From Kingella oralis (GTDB taxonomy: Bacteria > Pseudomonadota > Gammaproteobacteria > Burkholderiales > Neisseriaceae), in assembly GCF_014054985.1 (NCBI RefSeq), contig NZ_CP059569.1:2170001-2234000 (forward strand): 64,000 nucleotides of DNA, read 5' to 3'. The notes beneath the pieces are model-generated. The model did not search any database. It saw only the letters and a program-made list of their open reading frames with translations, and was not told the DNA's origin. Below are positions 16,922 through 25,605 of this stretch, in pieces. Within the stretch, counting starts at the first letter, position 1. Every line of letters starts with the position of its first letter. The translations under genes and the position numbers were made by a program.

Positions 16922-17568
16922 TACGCACCTGCTTTCTTAACGCTATGGCGAACCACAACATTGCTGTTTACCGCGCCAGGAACGGCACCTTTAACCAACA
17001 GCAGATTGCGTTCTTCATCAACGCGTACAATTTCCAAATGCTGAACAGTTGATTTGGTGTTGCCATACTGACCAGCCATGCGTTTACCAGGGAACACGCG
17101 ACCAGGGTCTTGTGCCATACCGATAGAACCCGGAACACGGTGCGAACGTGAGTTACCGTGCGAAGTGCGTTGCGCACCGAAATTGTGGCGTTTAATCGTA
17201 CCTGAGAAGCCTTTACCTTTGGATGTGCCTGTTACATCAACCAATTGACCCACTTCAAACAGAGATACAGTGATTACATCGCCAGCTTTCAATTCAGCTG
17301 CTTTTTCTTCAGAAACAACAAACTCGTGCAAACCGCGACCCGCCTCAACACCTGCTTTTGCAAAGTGTCCAGCTTCTGCTTTGTTTACATGGTTTGCTTT
17401 TTTCTCACCAAAGGTAACTTGAACGGCCGCATAGCCATCCGTTTCTTTGGATTTTACTTGGGTAACGCGGTTAGCAGTCATTTCCAACACGGTTACAGGA
17501 ACAGATGCACCTTGTTCTGTAAACACGCGAGTCATGCCTACTTTGCGTCCAACCAGACCTAAAGCCAT
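16921..17568 (-). CDS. rplC: 50S ribosomal protein L3
   Basis: 215 residues from the ATG at 17568, giving the canonical MALGLVGRKVGMTRVFTEQG; AAGGAAAT lies upstream. QRTSHGNSRSHRVPGSIG and GRVFPGKRMAGQYGN are conserved. It is the first gene of the transcript here: rpsJ, which normally precedes it, is absent and a promoter and leader lie directly upstream. Confidence 0.97.
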   Translation of the reverse strand: MALGLVGRKVGMTRVFTEQGASVPVTVLEMTANRVTQVKSKETDGYAAVQVTFGEKKANHVNKAEAGHFAKAGVEAGRGLHEFVVSEEKAAELKAGDVITVSLFEVGQLVDVTGTSKGKGFSGTIKRHNFGAQRTSHGNSRSHRVPGSIGMAQDPGRVFPGKRMAGQYGNTKSTVQHLEIVRVDEERNLLLVKGAVPGAVNSNVVVRHSVKKAGA

Positions 17569-17591
17569 GATTATTTCCTTGTTTGACAAAG

Positions 17592-17652
17592 GGATTGCTT
17601 GCGATTGAGCAATCTTAAATGGACAAAAATTTACTTGGCACGAATGCCAAGT
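17592..17652 (-). promoter_or_regulatory. leader hairpins before rplC (possible S10-type attenuator)
   Basis: In the transcript, ACTTGGCA-TTCG-TGCCAAGT (17633-17652) is a perfect 8-bp stem with a UUCG tetraloop, followed by AAATTTTTGT, a terminator-like arrangement. A second stem, GATTGCT with AGCAATC (17592-17613), follows before the ribosome binding site. L4-controlled leaders occur before S10 operons in other bacteria. The structure is seen; the regulator is inferred. Confidence 0.5.
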
Positions 17653-17657
17653 CGCGC

Positions 17658-17686
17658 ACTATATCATATTTATTCGCGCTTTCCAA
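17658..17686 (-). promoter_or_regulatory. promoter of the rplC-rpsQ operon
   Basis: On the minus strand TTGGAA (17681-17686) is 17 bases from TATAGT (17658-17663). It would start a leader of about 83 bases before rplC. Its presence fits the absence of rpsJ upstream. Confidence 0.65.
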
Positions 17687-17973
17687 CAGAAGTTTATATT
17701 TTTCAAGCGTAAATTTTGTTTTCAGGCTGCCTTAACGGAATGGCTGGCTTTTTGGTTACAATATTGCCGTGTGGCGGGGTGGTTTTGAATTGGGCAAAAA
17801 ATTTTTAGGTTGCGTTAGCGATTGTTTATTTTAAATAGTACAATAGGTTTTTTTTGGACTGTTGGCAGCGTAGGGCAGCCTGAAAAGGTGGGTAACATGG
17901 TTTTCAGGCTGCCTTTGATGGGCGGGCTGCTTGTTCTGTTTTATTCCCTATTCTCTGATATTAAGGAAACATC

Positions 17974-19152
17974 ATGGATACTGATATTTTGATTGTGGGC
18001 GGTGGCCCTGCTGGGTTGGCTTTTGCGCGGCAGTTGAAAGACAGCCGTTTGCGGGTAACGATTATTGAGAAAGCGCCATTGGAGACGTTGCAAAATCCGC
18101 CGTATGACGGGCGCGAGATTGCGCTGACACATTTGTCGCGCGAGATTATGCAGCGTTTGGGCATGTGGCAGCGCATTCCTGAAAACGAGATTTACCGTTT
18201 GCGCGATGCGAAGGTGTTTAACGGCACGAGCGATTACACGCTACATTTTCCGCAGCCGAGCAAGGCGCGCGGCGGGGAGGCCGACCGCTTGGGCAATTTG
18301 ATTTCTAATCACAATATTCGCCGCGCGGCGTATGAGGAAGTGGCGGAATGTGAGAATGTGGAACTGCGTTGCGGCGTGGGCGTGAAAAGCGTGGAGACGA
18401 ACGAGAACCGTGCGCTGGTTGAGCTGGAAAATGGCGATACGATTACGGCGCGGCTGTTAATTGCGGCGGACAGTCGCTTTTCGCAAACGCGGCGGCAGCT
18501 GGGCATTGCGGCAGATATGCACGATTTTGGGCGCACGGTGATTGTGTTCCGCACGAAACACACGATTTCCAACCAGCACACGGCAAGCGAGTGTTTCTTT
18601 TACGGGCGCACGCTGGCGCTGCTGCCGCTGGAAGAGCATTTGACCAATTGTGTGATCACGATTACGAATACTAAGGCGCATGAATTATTGGATTTGTCGC
18701 CCGAAGCCTTGACGGCGGAAGCGCAAAAAATGCTGAACGGGCGCTTGGGCGAGATGGAGATTGCGGGCACGGTGCATCATTATCCGCTGGTGGGGGCGCA
18801 CGCGAGCACGTTTGTGGGCACGCGCTGCGCTTTGGTGGGCGATGCGGCGGTGGGGATGCACCCTGTTACCGCGCATGGCTGGAATTTGGGCTTGGAAAGC
18901 ACGGAGATTCTGGCAAAACAAGTGTTGCAGGCGGATGCGAAGGGCAAGGATATTGCGTCTAAAGACGTGTTGGAGATGTATAACGTGAAGCATCAATTGC
19001 ACACGCGCCCGCTGTATCACGGCACGAACGCGATGGTGTCGTTCTTTACCAACGACAGCGCGCCTGCGAAGTTGCTGCGCGGGGCGGTGTTGCGCGTGAG
19101 CAATAATTTGCCGCCGTTGAAAAAATTGATTAGCAAACAGCTTACGGGCTAA
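17974..19152 (+). CDS. ubiM: FAD-dependent ubiquinone biosynthesis hydroxylase (UbiH/F/M family)
   Basis: 392 residues. An N-terminal dinucleotide-binding motif ILIVGGGPAGLAFARQL is followed by NPPYDGREIALTHLSRE and, in the middle, GNLISNHNIRRAAYEEV. The second FAD motif is CALVGDAAVGMHPVTAHGWN. These mark an aromatic-ring hydroxylase of ubiquinone synthesis. The DGREIALTHLS motif and the family distribution in Neisseriaceae favour the UbiM branch, but UbiF or UbiH cannot be excluded. AAGGAAACATC precedes the ATG. An inverted DUS pair (17876-17914) lies between this gene and the ribosomal promoter. Confidence 0.8.
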   Translation: MDTDILIVGGGPAGLAFARQLKDSRLRVTIIEKAPLETLQNPPYDGREIALTHLSREIMQRLGMWQRIPENEIYRLRDAKVFNGTSDYTLHFPQPSKARGGEADRLGNLISNHNIRRAAYEEVAECENVELRCGVGVKSVETNENRALVELENGDTITARLLIAADSRFSQTRRQLGIAADMHDFGRTVIVFRTKHTISNQHTASECFFYGRTLALLPLEEHLTNCVITITNTKAHELLDLSPEALTAEAQKMLNGRLGEMEIAGTVHHYPLVGAHASTFVGTRCALVGDAAVGMHPVTAHGWNLGLESTEILAKQVLQADAKGKDIASKDVLEMYNVKHQLHTRPLYHGTNAMVSFFTNDSAPAKLLRGAVLRVSNNLPPLKKLISKQLTG

Positions 19153-19199
19153 ATGGTTTTCAGGCTGCCTAACGATGCAACGGCAGCCTGAAATCTTAA

Positions 19200-19288
19200 A
19201 ATGGAGCGGCGGCTCGTTGCCAAATGATGTATGCAACGAGGCTTTACCGGTTGGCAACATCGGCGAGCCGCCGACGCTCCATTGGTTG
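19200..19288. repeat. 90-bp palindromic intergenic repeat, copy A
   Basis: Starts ATGGAGCGGCGGCTCG and ends GGCGAGCCGCCGACGCTCC followed by ATTGGTT, so the ends are inverted repeats. Four related sequences lie near 40862, 47299, 52454 and 63855. It is between ubiM and pgi with DUS on both sides and encodes nothing evident. Confidence 0.75.
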
Positions 19289-19351
19289 CAGGTGGTGCAA
19301 CGGCAGCCTGAAAACGATGCCGAACGCCCAATCCGCCCAACCATCACACAA

Positions 19352-19393
19352 AGGCAGCCTGAAACGGTATTTCCCGCTTCAGGCTGCCTTTTT
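19352..19393. terminator. inverted DUS pair between ubiM and pgi
   Basis: AGGCAGCCTGAA pairs with TTCAGGCTGCCT, followed by TTTTT on the plus strand. ubiM and pgi converge here, so it can end both transcripts. Confidence 0.65.
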
Positions 19394-19416
19394 ATCCGCA
19401 AGTCGGCAAGAGCAAG

Positions 19417-21087
19417 CTATTGGAACAGCGCGCACGTGCCGTCCGCTTCGCAGTTGGCTTTGCGATACAAGCGCACCAGTTTGCTGGTGGAAGCATCGTG
19501 CAGTTGCGGGTCGATTGCGCCCGTCAGCTCGGCGAGAATGGTTTTGGCAAGCTGTTTGCCCAGCTCCACGCCCCATTGGTCAAAGCTGTTGATGCCCCAA
19601 ATCACGCCTTGGGTGAAGACCTTGTGTTCATACATGGCAATCAGGCTGCCCATGTTGCGCGGGGTGATTTTATCCAGCAGGATAACGTTGGTGGGGCGGT
19701 TGCCGCTGAACGTTTTATGCGGCACAAGCGCTTCGATATGCTCGGCGGGCACGCCTTGCGCTTGCAGTTCGGCGCGGGCTTCGGCAGACGTTTTGCCGCG
19801 CATAAAGGCTTCGGCTTGGGCGAACACGTTGCTGAGCAGGATTTCGTGATGCCCGGGCAGATTGCTGCGTTTTTCCAAGCTGGCGATGAGGTCTATGGGC
19901 GTGATGTGCGTGCCTTGGTGCAGCAGTTGGAAAAAGGCATGCTGCCCATTGATGCCCGTTTCGCCCCAGATAATCGGACCGGTTTCGGTGGCGACGGGCG
20001 TGCCGTCCATTTGCACTTGCTTGCCGTTGGATTCCATGTCTAGCTGCTGGATGTATTTGGGCAGGCGGTGCAGGTGCTGGTCGTAAGGCGCGATAACGTG
20101 GCTGCCGCCGCCGTAGAAATTGATGTACCAAATGCCGATTAGCCCCATCAGCGCGGGTAGGTTGCGCGACAGCGGCGCGTTGCGGAAGTGTTGGTCCATC
20201 AGGTGCGCGCCTTCCAGCAATTCAATAAAGTTTTCCTCGCCCAAATACAGCATGATGGGCAAGCCGATGGCCGACCACAGGCTGTATCGTCCGCCCACCC
20301 AATCCCAAAATTCAAACATATGCTCGGTGTCGATGCCGAATTCGGCAACGGCTTTTTGGTTGGTGGAAATGGCGACAAAGTGCTTGGCGATGTCTTTTTC
20401 GCTGCCTGCCTGCAAGAACCAATCGCGCGCGGTGTGGGCGTTGGTGAGCGTTTCTTGGGTGGTGAACGTTTTGGATGCGATGATGAACAGCGTGGTTTCG
20501 GGGTGGACTTTTTCCAGCACGTCGCGCATTTGCGTGCCGTCCACATTGGAAACGAAATGCATATTCAGGCGCGGATGCCCGAAGTTTTTCAGCGCGGTGC
20601 ACATCATCAGCGGCCCCAAATCGGAGCCGCCGATGCCGATATTGACCACATCGGTGATGACTTGGTTGGTGTAGCCCAGCCATTCGCCGCTGCGCACAGC
20701 GCGGGTGAAATCGCCCATTTTGCGCAAAACGTGGTTCACTTCGGGCATCACGTCTTTGCCGTCCACCTTAATCGGCGTGTTGCTGCGGTTGCGCAGGGCA
20801 ACGTGCAGCACGGCGCGGTTTTCGGTTTCGTTGATTTTTTCGCCGCGATACATTTGCTCAATGCGCTCGGGCAGCCCCGCCTGCTCGGCTAGGGCAACGA
20901 GGTCGGCGATGATTTGGTCGTTGATGCGGTTTTTGGAAAAATCCACCGCCAGGCCGCCCACTTCCAGCCAATAGCGGTTGGCGCGCTCGGGGTCTTGGGC
21001 GAATTGGTCGCGCATTTGGACGGATTGGGTTTGTTCGTAGTCTTGTTGCAGGGCTTGCCATGCGGGGAGGTGGGTGGGAGCAGTCAT
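19417..21087 (-). CDS. pgi: glucose-6-phosphate isomerase
   Basis: 556 residues, normal for the long bacterial form. It interconverts glucose-6-phosphate and fructose-6-phosphate. Visible signatures are GIGGSDLGPLMMCTAL, the SIS-type phosphate site SKTFTTQETLTNAHTARDW, and near the end GINSFDQWGVELGKQLAKT. It is followed upstream on the same strand by hexR and nudE, a sugar-metabolism neighbourhood. Confidence 0.97.
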   Translation of the reverse strand: MTAPTHLPAWQALQQDYEQTQSVQMRDQFAQDPERANRYWLEVGGLAVDFSKNRINDQIIADLVALAEQAGLPERIEQMYRGEKINETENRAVLHVALRNRSNTPIKVDGKDVMPEVNHVLRKMGDFTRAVRSGEWLGYTNQVITDVVNIGIGGSDLGPLMMCTALKNFGHPRLNMHFVSNVDGTQMRDVLEKVHPETTLFIIASKTFTTQETLTNAHTARDWFLQAGSEKDIAKHFVAISTNQKAVAEFGIDTEHMFEFWDWVGGRYSLWSAIGLPIMLYLGEENFIELLEGAHLMDQHFRNAPLSRNLPALMGLIGIWYINFYGGGSHVIAPYDQHLHRLPKYIQQLDMESNGKQVQMDGTPVATETGPIIWGETGINGQHAFFQLLHQGTHITPIDLIASLEKRSNLPGHHEILLSNVFAQAEAFMRGKTSAEARAELQAQGVPAEHIEALVPHKTFSGNRPTNVILLDKITPRNMGSLIAMYEHKVFTQGVIWGINSFDQWGVELGKQLAKTILAELTGAIDPQLHDASTSKLVRLYRKANCEADGTCALFQ

Positions 21088-21283
21088 TTGTTTTCCTTTG
21101 CGTTAAGGGGAAGAGAGGGGATTATAGTGATTTTCAGGCTGCCTTTGGATGAAATGAAACGGCAGCCTGAAAGCGGAAAATCTCGTTTCAGGCTGCCTTA
21201 TGGCGCACGGGCGATGCGCTCTGTTCGGTTTTCAGGCTGCCTGCTCTGTTTCATCAGTAGGCAGCCTGAAACCATGCCGCGCA

Positions 21284-22120
21284 TCAGTCGTGCACGCGGT
21301 GGCTCAAAATGCTGCGCTTGCCTTTTTCCAACTGCAACGAAGCGGTTTCGCCCAAGCGCAACGCCAAGCCAATCGCCAAGATGTCTATCACCGCCAGCTG
21401 CAACGAGCGCGACACCATCGGCGAATAACGGTGCGCGTCTTCCTGCGCCGCCAGCGCCAATTCGCAATCGGCAAACTGCGCCAGCGGGCTGCCCGCGCGG
21501 GTAATCACAATCACTTTCGCGCCGTTTTCCTTGGCAATGCTCACCGCATCCAAAAGCTCAATCGACGAGCCCGAATTGGAAATCACCACCAGCACATCCT
21601 GCGCCGTGAGCACCGCCGCCATCAGCTGGATATGCGTGTCCGAATACGCCACGGTAGACACGCCGAAGCGGAAAAACTTATGCTGCGCATCCTGCGCCAC
21701 AATGCCCGAATTGCCCACGCCGTAAAACTCAATGCGCCGCGCGTGCGACAGCATGGCAATCGCGTTTTCCAGCTCGTTTTCGTCCAAACTGCGGCGGGCG
21801 CCGAGCAACGCGGCGGCGGTGTTGCCCAACACTTTTTCCATCACGTCGCCCATGTTGTCGTCGGTGTTCAATTCGGCGTGCACAAACGGCAAACCGTTTT
21901 GGCTGATGCTGGCAGAGAGCGCGAGTTTGAATTCAGGCAGCCCCTTGTAGCCCAAGCTACGGCAAAAACGAATCACCGTGGGCTGCGACACCTGCGCCTG
22001 CTCCGCGATTTCCGCCACCGCCGCGTGCACAAACCATTTGGGCTCCGACAGCGCGCATTCCGCCACCTTGCGCTCCGCGTTCGACAACGAATCCAAACTC
22101 TCACTAATCTTGCTTAACAT
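21284..22120 (-). CDS. hexR: HexR/RpiR-family transcriptional regulator
   Basis: 278 residues from the ATG at 22120, which has GAGG six bases upstream; a start five codons earlier has no ribosome site. An N-terminal helix-turn-helix (AEIAEQAQVSQPTVIRFCRS) is joined to a SIS sugar-phosphate-binding domain (GVGNSGIVAQDAQHK, VVISNSGSSIELLDA). HexR proteins repress sugar-catabolism genes and respond to keto-deoxy-phosphogluconate. Its position next to pgi supports this. The specific ligand is inferred. Confidence 0.88.
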   Translation of the reverse strand: MLSKISESLDSLSNAERKVAECALSEPKWFVHAAVAEIAEQAQVSQPTVIRFCRSLGYKGLPEFKLALSASISQNGLPFVHAELNTDDNMGDVMEKVLGNTAAALLGARRSLDENELENAIAMLSHARRIEFYGVGNSGIVAQDAQHKFFRFGVSTVAYSDTHIQLMAAVLTAQDVLVVISNSGSSIELLDAVSIAKENGAKVIVITRAGSPLAQFADCELALAAQEDAHRYSPMVSRSLQLAVIDILAIGLALRLGETASLQLEKGKRSILSHRVHD

Positions 22121-22149
22121 GATGACCTCTTCCATTTGATTACAATCTG

Positions 22150-22734
22150 TCAGGCAGCCTGAAAAAGCTCAGGGCGCTTGCGCTGCAACAACATCAACGC
22201 CGCCAAGGTTTGCGAATTGCCCAGCGCCTCATCGTCAATCAGCGCGTTCAATTGCGCCAACGGCACGCGCACGGGCACCAGCGGCTCAGGCTCGTCGCCC
22301 TCCAATTTGGACGCGCGCAAATCCTCCGCGATAAAAACGTGCATCAGCCCGAACATATGGCTGGGCGACGAATACAGCGCACGCAGCGGGGTAAGTGTTG
22401 CCGCCGCCAGCCCGATTTCCTCCTGCAACTCGCGCCGCGCCGCCTGCTCGGGCGTTTCGCCCGCGTCAATCAAACCCTTCACGCAAGTTAATTCATACCG
22501 CTCGGGACCGACCGCATACTCGCGCACCATAATCAACTCGCCGTTTTCAACCGGCAGCACCATCACCGCCGGCTTGCGCGACGGCGTTAAACGCTCATAC
22601 GTGCGCTCCGCCCCGTTGGCAAAGCGCAAATCCACTTCCTGCACTTCAAAAATGCGCGTTTTCGCCGCCTGTCGCACCGCCAGCACCTCGGGCTTTTGCT
22701 GCTCCCTATCCAAAAAATGCTCTAAAAAGCTCAT
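22150..22734 (-). CDS. nudE: NudE-type Nudix hydrolase (ADP-ribose/NADH compounds)
   Basis: 194 residues. The Nudix box runs from GLIDAGETPEQAARREL to QEEIG and has every key residue of GX5EX7REUXEEXGU. Flanking sequence (MVREYAVGPERYEL before it and LEGDEPEPL after it) resembles E. coli NudE, which cleaves ADP-ribose and related dinucleotides. The start is 30 bases after a DUS region and the gene lies just before hexR on the same strand. Confidence 0.88.
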   Translation of the reverse strand: MSFLEHFLDREQQKPEVLAVRQAAKTRIFEVQEVDLRFANGAERTYERLTPSRKPAVMVLPVENGELIMVREYAVGPERYELTCVKGLIDAGETPEQAARRELQEEIGLAAATLTPLRALYSSPSHMFGLMHVFIAEDLRASKLEGDEPEPLVPVRVPLAQLNALIDDEALGNSQTLAALMLLQRKRPELFQAA

Positions 22735-22785
22735 TCTGTTTTCCCTTTGTTATCCGATTTCAGGCTGCCTGCTGTGTTTGGCGCG

Positions 22786-23028
22786 CTAGCGCCGCGCCTG
22801 AAACTCATCCAGCAATTCTTTCGCATAGCGCAACGACAAACCAAACCGCTGCCGTATCGCCACCAAATCATTGATGCGATTGCCCGACACATTCTGCCGC
22901 AGCCATTCGTGCGTTTTCGGATTGCTTTTCACGCTTTCATACAAAAACCGCGCCGACGACATACTGTTATTGCGCAGCCAAGCCAGCCACGCCGCGATAA
23001 CCAACACAAGCCACAAAAATTTCCACAT
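22786..23028 (-). CDS. small membrane-anchored protein, unknown
   Basis: 80 residues. One N-terminal hydrophobic helix (WKFLWLVLVIAAWLAWL) is followed by a basic helical part (GNRINDLVAIRQRFGLSLRYAKELLDEF). GGGAG lies before the ATG. It resembles small conserved Neisseriaceae hypotheticals, but no function is recognised. It is divergent from rho. Confidence 0.7.
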   Translation of the reverse strand: MWKFLWLVLVIAAWLAWLRNNSMSSARFLYESVKSNPKTHEWLRQNVSGNRINDLVAIRQRFGLSLRYAKELLDEFQARR

Positions 23029-23210
23029 AACCCGCTCCCTAATATTTTCAGGCTGCCTTGTAATTTACAACATGACACACATCAAGCAGCCTGAAAGTTT
23101 GTTTCAACTACATTCTACTACACTTCACATTTGTTTACATAACCAGTTTGCCCCATCCTGCCCAACAAATTTTCAGGCTGCCCCAGCCCGATTTTTTACA
23201 TTCGCCCAAT

Positions 23211-23240
23211 TTGACAACACCCCCGCCCAGCCCCTAAAAT
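23211..23240 (+). promoter_or_regulatory. promoter and C-rich leader of rho
   Basis: TTGACA (23211-23216) is 18 bases from TAAAAT (23235-23240). The transcript would have a leader of about 120 bases before the rho ATG at 23366, rich in C, poor in G and broken by one DUS copy. rho genes are often autoregulated by Rho-dependent attenuation in such leaders; that is inferred here. The rest of the 23029-23365 gap holds DUS copies and no gene. Confidence 0.6.
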
Positions 23241-23365
23241 CCGCGCGTTTCAAAGTTCTACGCCGTCTCAGGCACTTTTCCCATTACCCAATATTTTCAA
23301 CCACGCGGCAGCGCAACCTCGTTTTTCAGGCTGCCCATCCTTTATTCACAAACAATCCCAACACC

Positions 23366-24793
23366 ATGCACGTTACCGAACTCCAAACCAAACACATAAC
23401 GGAACTCCTAGAACAAGCCGAAAGAATGGGCATTGACGGCGCAAACCGCTTGCGAAAACAAGACCTTGTTTTCCAAATTGTGCGCGAGCTGATTCAAAAC
23501 GGGCAAGAATTCATCTGCTCGGGCACGCTGGAAGTGCTGCCCGATGGCTACGGCTTTTTACGCAACGCCGCCACATCCTATCTTGCCAACCCCGATGATA
23601 TTTACGTTTCGCCGCAGCAAATTCGCCGTTTTAATTTGCACACGGGCGACACCATTGAAGGCACCGTGCGCGTGCCCAAAAACGATGAAAAATACTTCGC
23701 GCTGGTGCGGCTAGACAGCGTGAACGGCGACCACCCCGAAAGCAGTCGCCATAAAATTTTGTTTGAAAACCTTACCCCGCTGTTCCCCAATCGCCAGCTT
23801 AAATTGGAGCGCGATAATCAATCCAGCGAAAACATCACGGGGCGGATTATCGACCTGATTTCTCCCATCGGTTTCGGGCAACGCGCCTTGCTGGTTGCGC
23901 CGCCCAAAACAGGCAAAACTGTGATGCTGCAAAACATCGCCCACGCCATCACCGCCAATTATCCCGATGCCGAACTGATTGTGCTGCTGATTGACGAGCG
24001 CCCCGAAGAAGTAACCGAAATGCTGCGTTCGGTGCGCGGCGAAGTGGTGGCTTCCACCTTTGATGAGCCCGCGCAATGCCATGTGCAAGTAGCCGAAATG
24101 GTGATTGAAAAAGCCAAGCGCATGGTGGAACACAAAAAAGACGTGATTATTCTGCTGGACAGCATCACCCGCCTTGCCCGCGCGTATAACACTGTGGTGC
24201 CGATGTCGGGCAAAGTGCTTACAGGTGGCGTGGATGCGCACGCGCTGCATCGCCCCAAACGCTTCTTTGGCGCGGCGCGCAACGTGGAAGAAGGCGGCTC
24301 GCTCACCATCATCGCCACCGCGCTGGTGGAAACAGGCAGCCGCATGGACGATGTGATTTTTGAAGAATTTAAAGGCACGGGCAACATGGAACTCAGCCTA
24401 GACCGCCGCCTTGCCGAAAAGCGCGTATTCCCCGCCATCAACATCAACAAATCGGGCACGCGCCGCGAAGAGTTAATCGTCCCCGCCGACCAATTGCAAC
24501 GGATGTGGATGCTGCGCCGCGTAATTCATCCGATGGACGATGTGGAAGCTGCGGAATTTTTGTTAGACAAAATCAAGCAAACCAAAAACAACGCCGACTT
24601 TTTTGACCTGATGCGCGGCAGCAATAACGCAGGCAAAAGCCATGCCGCCAATCATGCAAACAATGGCAACACCAGCAACGCCGCCCAAGGCAGCCTGAAA
24701 ACCACCGCGCCCACCGCCGCGCAGCAAAACAGCAGCGAAACCACCAACCTGCCCCGCCGCCGCGGCCGCCCGCGCAAAAATCCCCTTGCCTAA
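23366..24793 (+). CDS. rho: transcription termination factor Rho with a C-terminal extension
   Basis: 475 residues from the ATG at 23366, which gives the normal start MHVTELQTKHITELLEQAE; the open frame upstream is leader. The RNA-binding OB-fold (ICSGTLEVLPDGYGFLR), Walker A (APPKTGKTVMLQNIAHAI), Walker B (VIILLDSITRLARAYN), Q loop and R loop are intact. The usual end comes at about residue 415 (DFFDLMRG). Some 57 further residues follow, rich in Asn, Ala, Ser and Thr, ending RRRGRPRKNPLA, which resembles an AT-hook. A DUS in this tail encodes GSLK. No clear ribosome site precedes the ATG. Confidence 0.95.
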   Translation: MHVTELQTKHITELLEQAERMGIDGANRLRKQDLVFQIVRELIQNGQEFICSGTLEVLPDGYGFLRNAATSYLANPDDIYVSPQQIRRFNLHTGDTIEGTVRVPKNDEKYFALVRLDSVNGDHPESSRHKILFENLTPLFPNRQLKLERDNQSSENITGRIIDLISPIGFGQRALLVAPPKTGKTVMLQNIAHAITANYPDAELIVLLIDERPEEVTEMLRSVRGEVVASTFDEPAQCHVQVAEMVIEKAKRMVEHKKDVIILLDSITRLARAYNTVVPMSGKVLTGGVDAHALHRPKRFFGAARNVEEGGSLTIIATALVETGSRMDDVIFEEFKGTGNMELSLDRRLAEKRVFPAININKSGTRREELIVPADQLQRMWMLRRVIHPMDDVEAAEFLLDKIKQTKNNADFFDLMRGSNNAGKSHAANHANNGNTSNAAQGSLKTTAPTAAQQNSSETTNLPRRRGRPRKNPLA

Positions 24794-24802
24794 GGAGCGC
24801 TT

Positions 24803-25447
24803 ATGGCATTGCAAATTCAAATCATGCCCGTAACCGCGTTTCGCCAAAACTGCTCGCTGCTGTGGGACGATGAAACGCGCGATGCGGTGTTGGTAGACGT
24901 GGGCGGCGATGCCGAACATCTGCTCGCCGAAGTGAACAAACGCAGCCTGAAACTGAACGCCATCTGGCTCACGCACGGGCATCTTGACCACGCAGGCGGC
25001 GTGCCCATGCTGTTGGAACGGCAAAATGTGCCCGTTATCGGGCCGCATCCTGATGACCAATTTTTGCTGGATGCGCTGCCTGAAACCACCGCGTCTTACG
25101 GCTTTCCCGTTTGCCCTGTGTTTGCGCCCACGCGCTGGCTGCACGATGGCGATACGCTGAGCGTTGGGCAATTCACGTTTCAAGTGTTGCACATTCCTGG
25201 GCATACTCCGGGGCAAGTGGTGTTTTACTGCGCCGCCGCCAAGCTGCTGCTGGCGGGCGATGTGTTGTTTTACGAGAGCATCGGACGCACCGATTTTCCG
25301 CGCGGCAATCATCAGGATTTGCTGGACAACATCCGCAACAAACTTTTCAGGCTGCCGAACGACACGCTCGTTATCCCCGGCCACGCCCGCACCACCACCA
25401 TCGGGCATGAAAAACAGTTCAACCCGTATGTGGGCGAGGCAGCCTGA
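24803..25447 (+). CDS. metallo-beta-lactamase-fold hydrolase (glyoxalase II-like)
   Basis: 214 residues, cytoplasmic. The metal motif is THGHLDHAGGVPML, with further ligands in IPGHTPGQVVFY, LLAGDVLFYESIGRTDFPRG and IPGHARTTT. This pattern matches the YcbL group of type-II glyoxalase-like enzymes that act on thioesters; the true substrate is unknown. AAGGAGCGCTT precedes the ATG, nine bases after the rho stop, so it may share the rho transcript. A DUS near its end encodes FRLPN. Confidence 0.85.
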   Translation: MALQIQIMPVTAFRQNCSLLWDDETRDAVLVDVGGDAEHLLAEVNKRSLKLNAIWLTHGHLDHAGGVPMLLERQNVPVIGPHPDDQFLLDALPETTASYGFPVCPVFAPTRWLHDGDTLSVGQFTFQVLHIPGHTPGQVVFYCAAAKLLLAGDVLFYESIGRTDFPRGNHQDLLDNIRNKLFRLPNDTLVIPGHARTTTIGHEKQFNPYVGEAA

Positions 25448-25605
25448 AACCTGAAAACGGTCGGCGAAACCCTTTGCCGCGCTTTGCCCGCCAATGCGGA
25501 TTGCACACCCATTCGCCCACACAAAAGGCAGCCTGAAAGCCATTGTATGCTTTCAGGCTGCCTTTTATGCTGCAAACGGCTTTGCCTAACCGCCGCCCCT
25601 TGGTT

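Noticed and set aside
22121..22145. TGTAATCAAATGG before hexR as a HexR site
   Set aside because: Only half of the expected palindrome is present.
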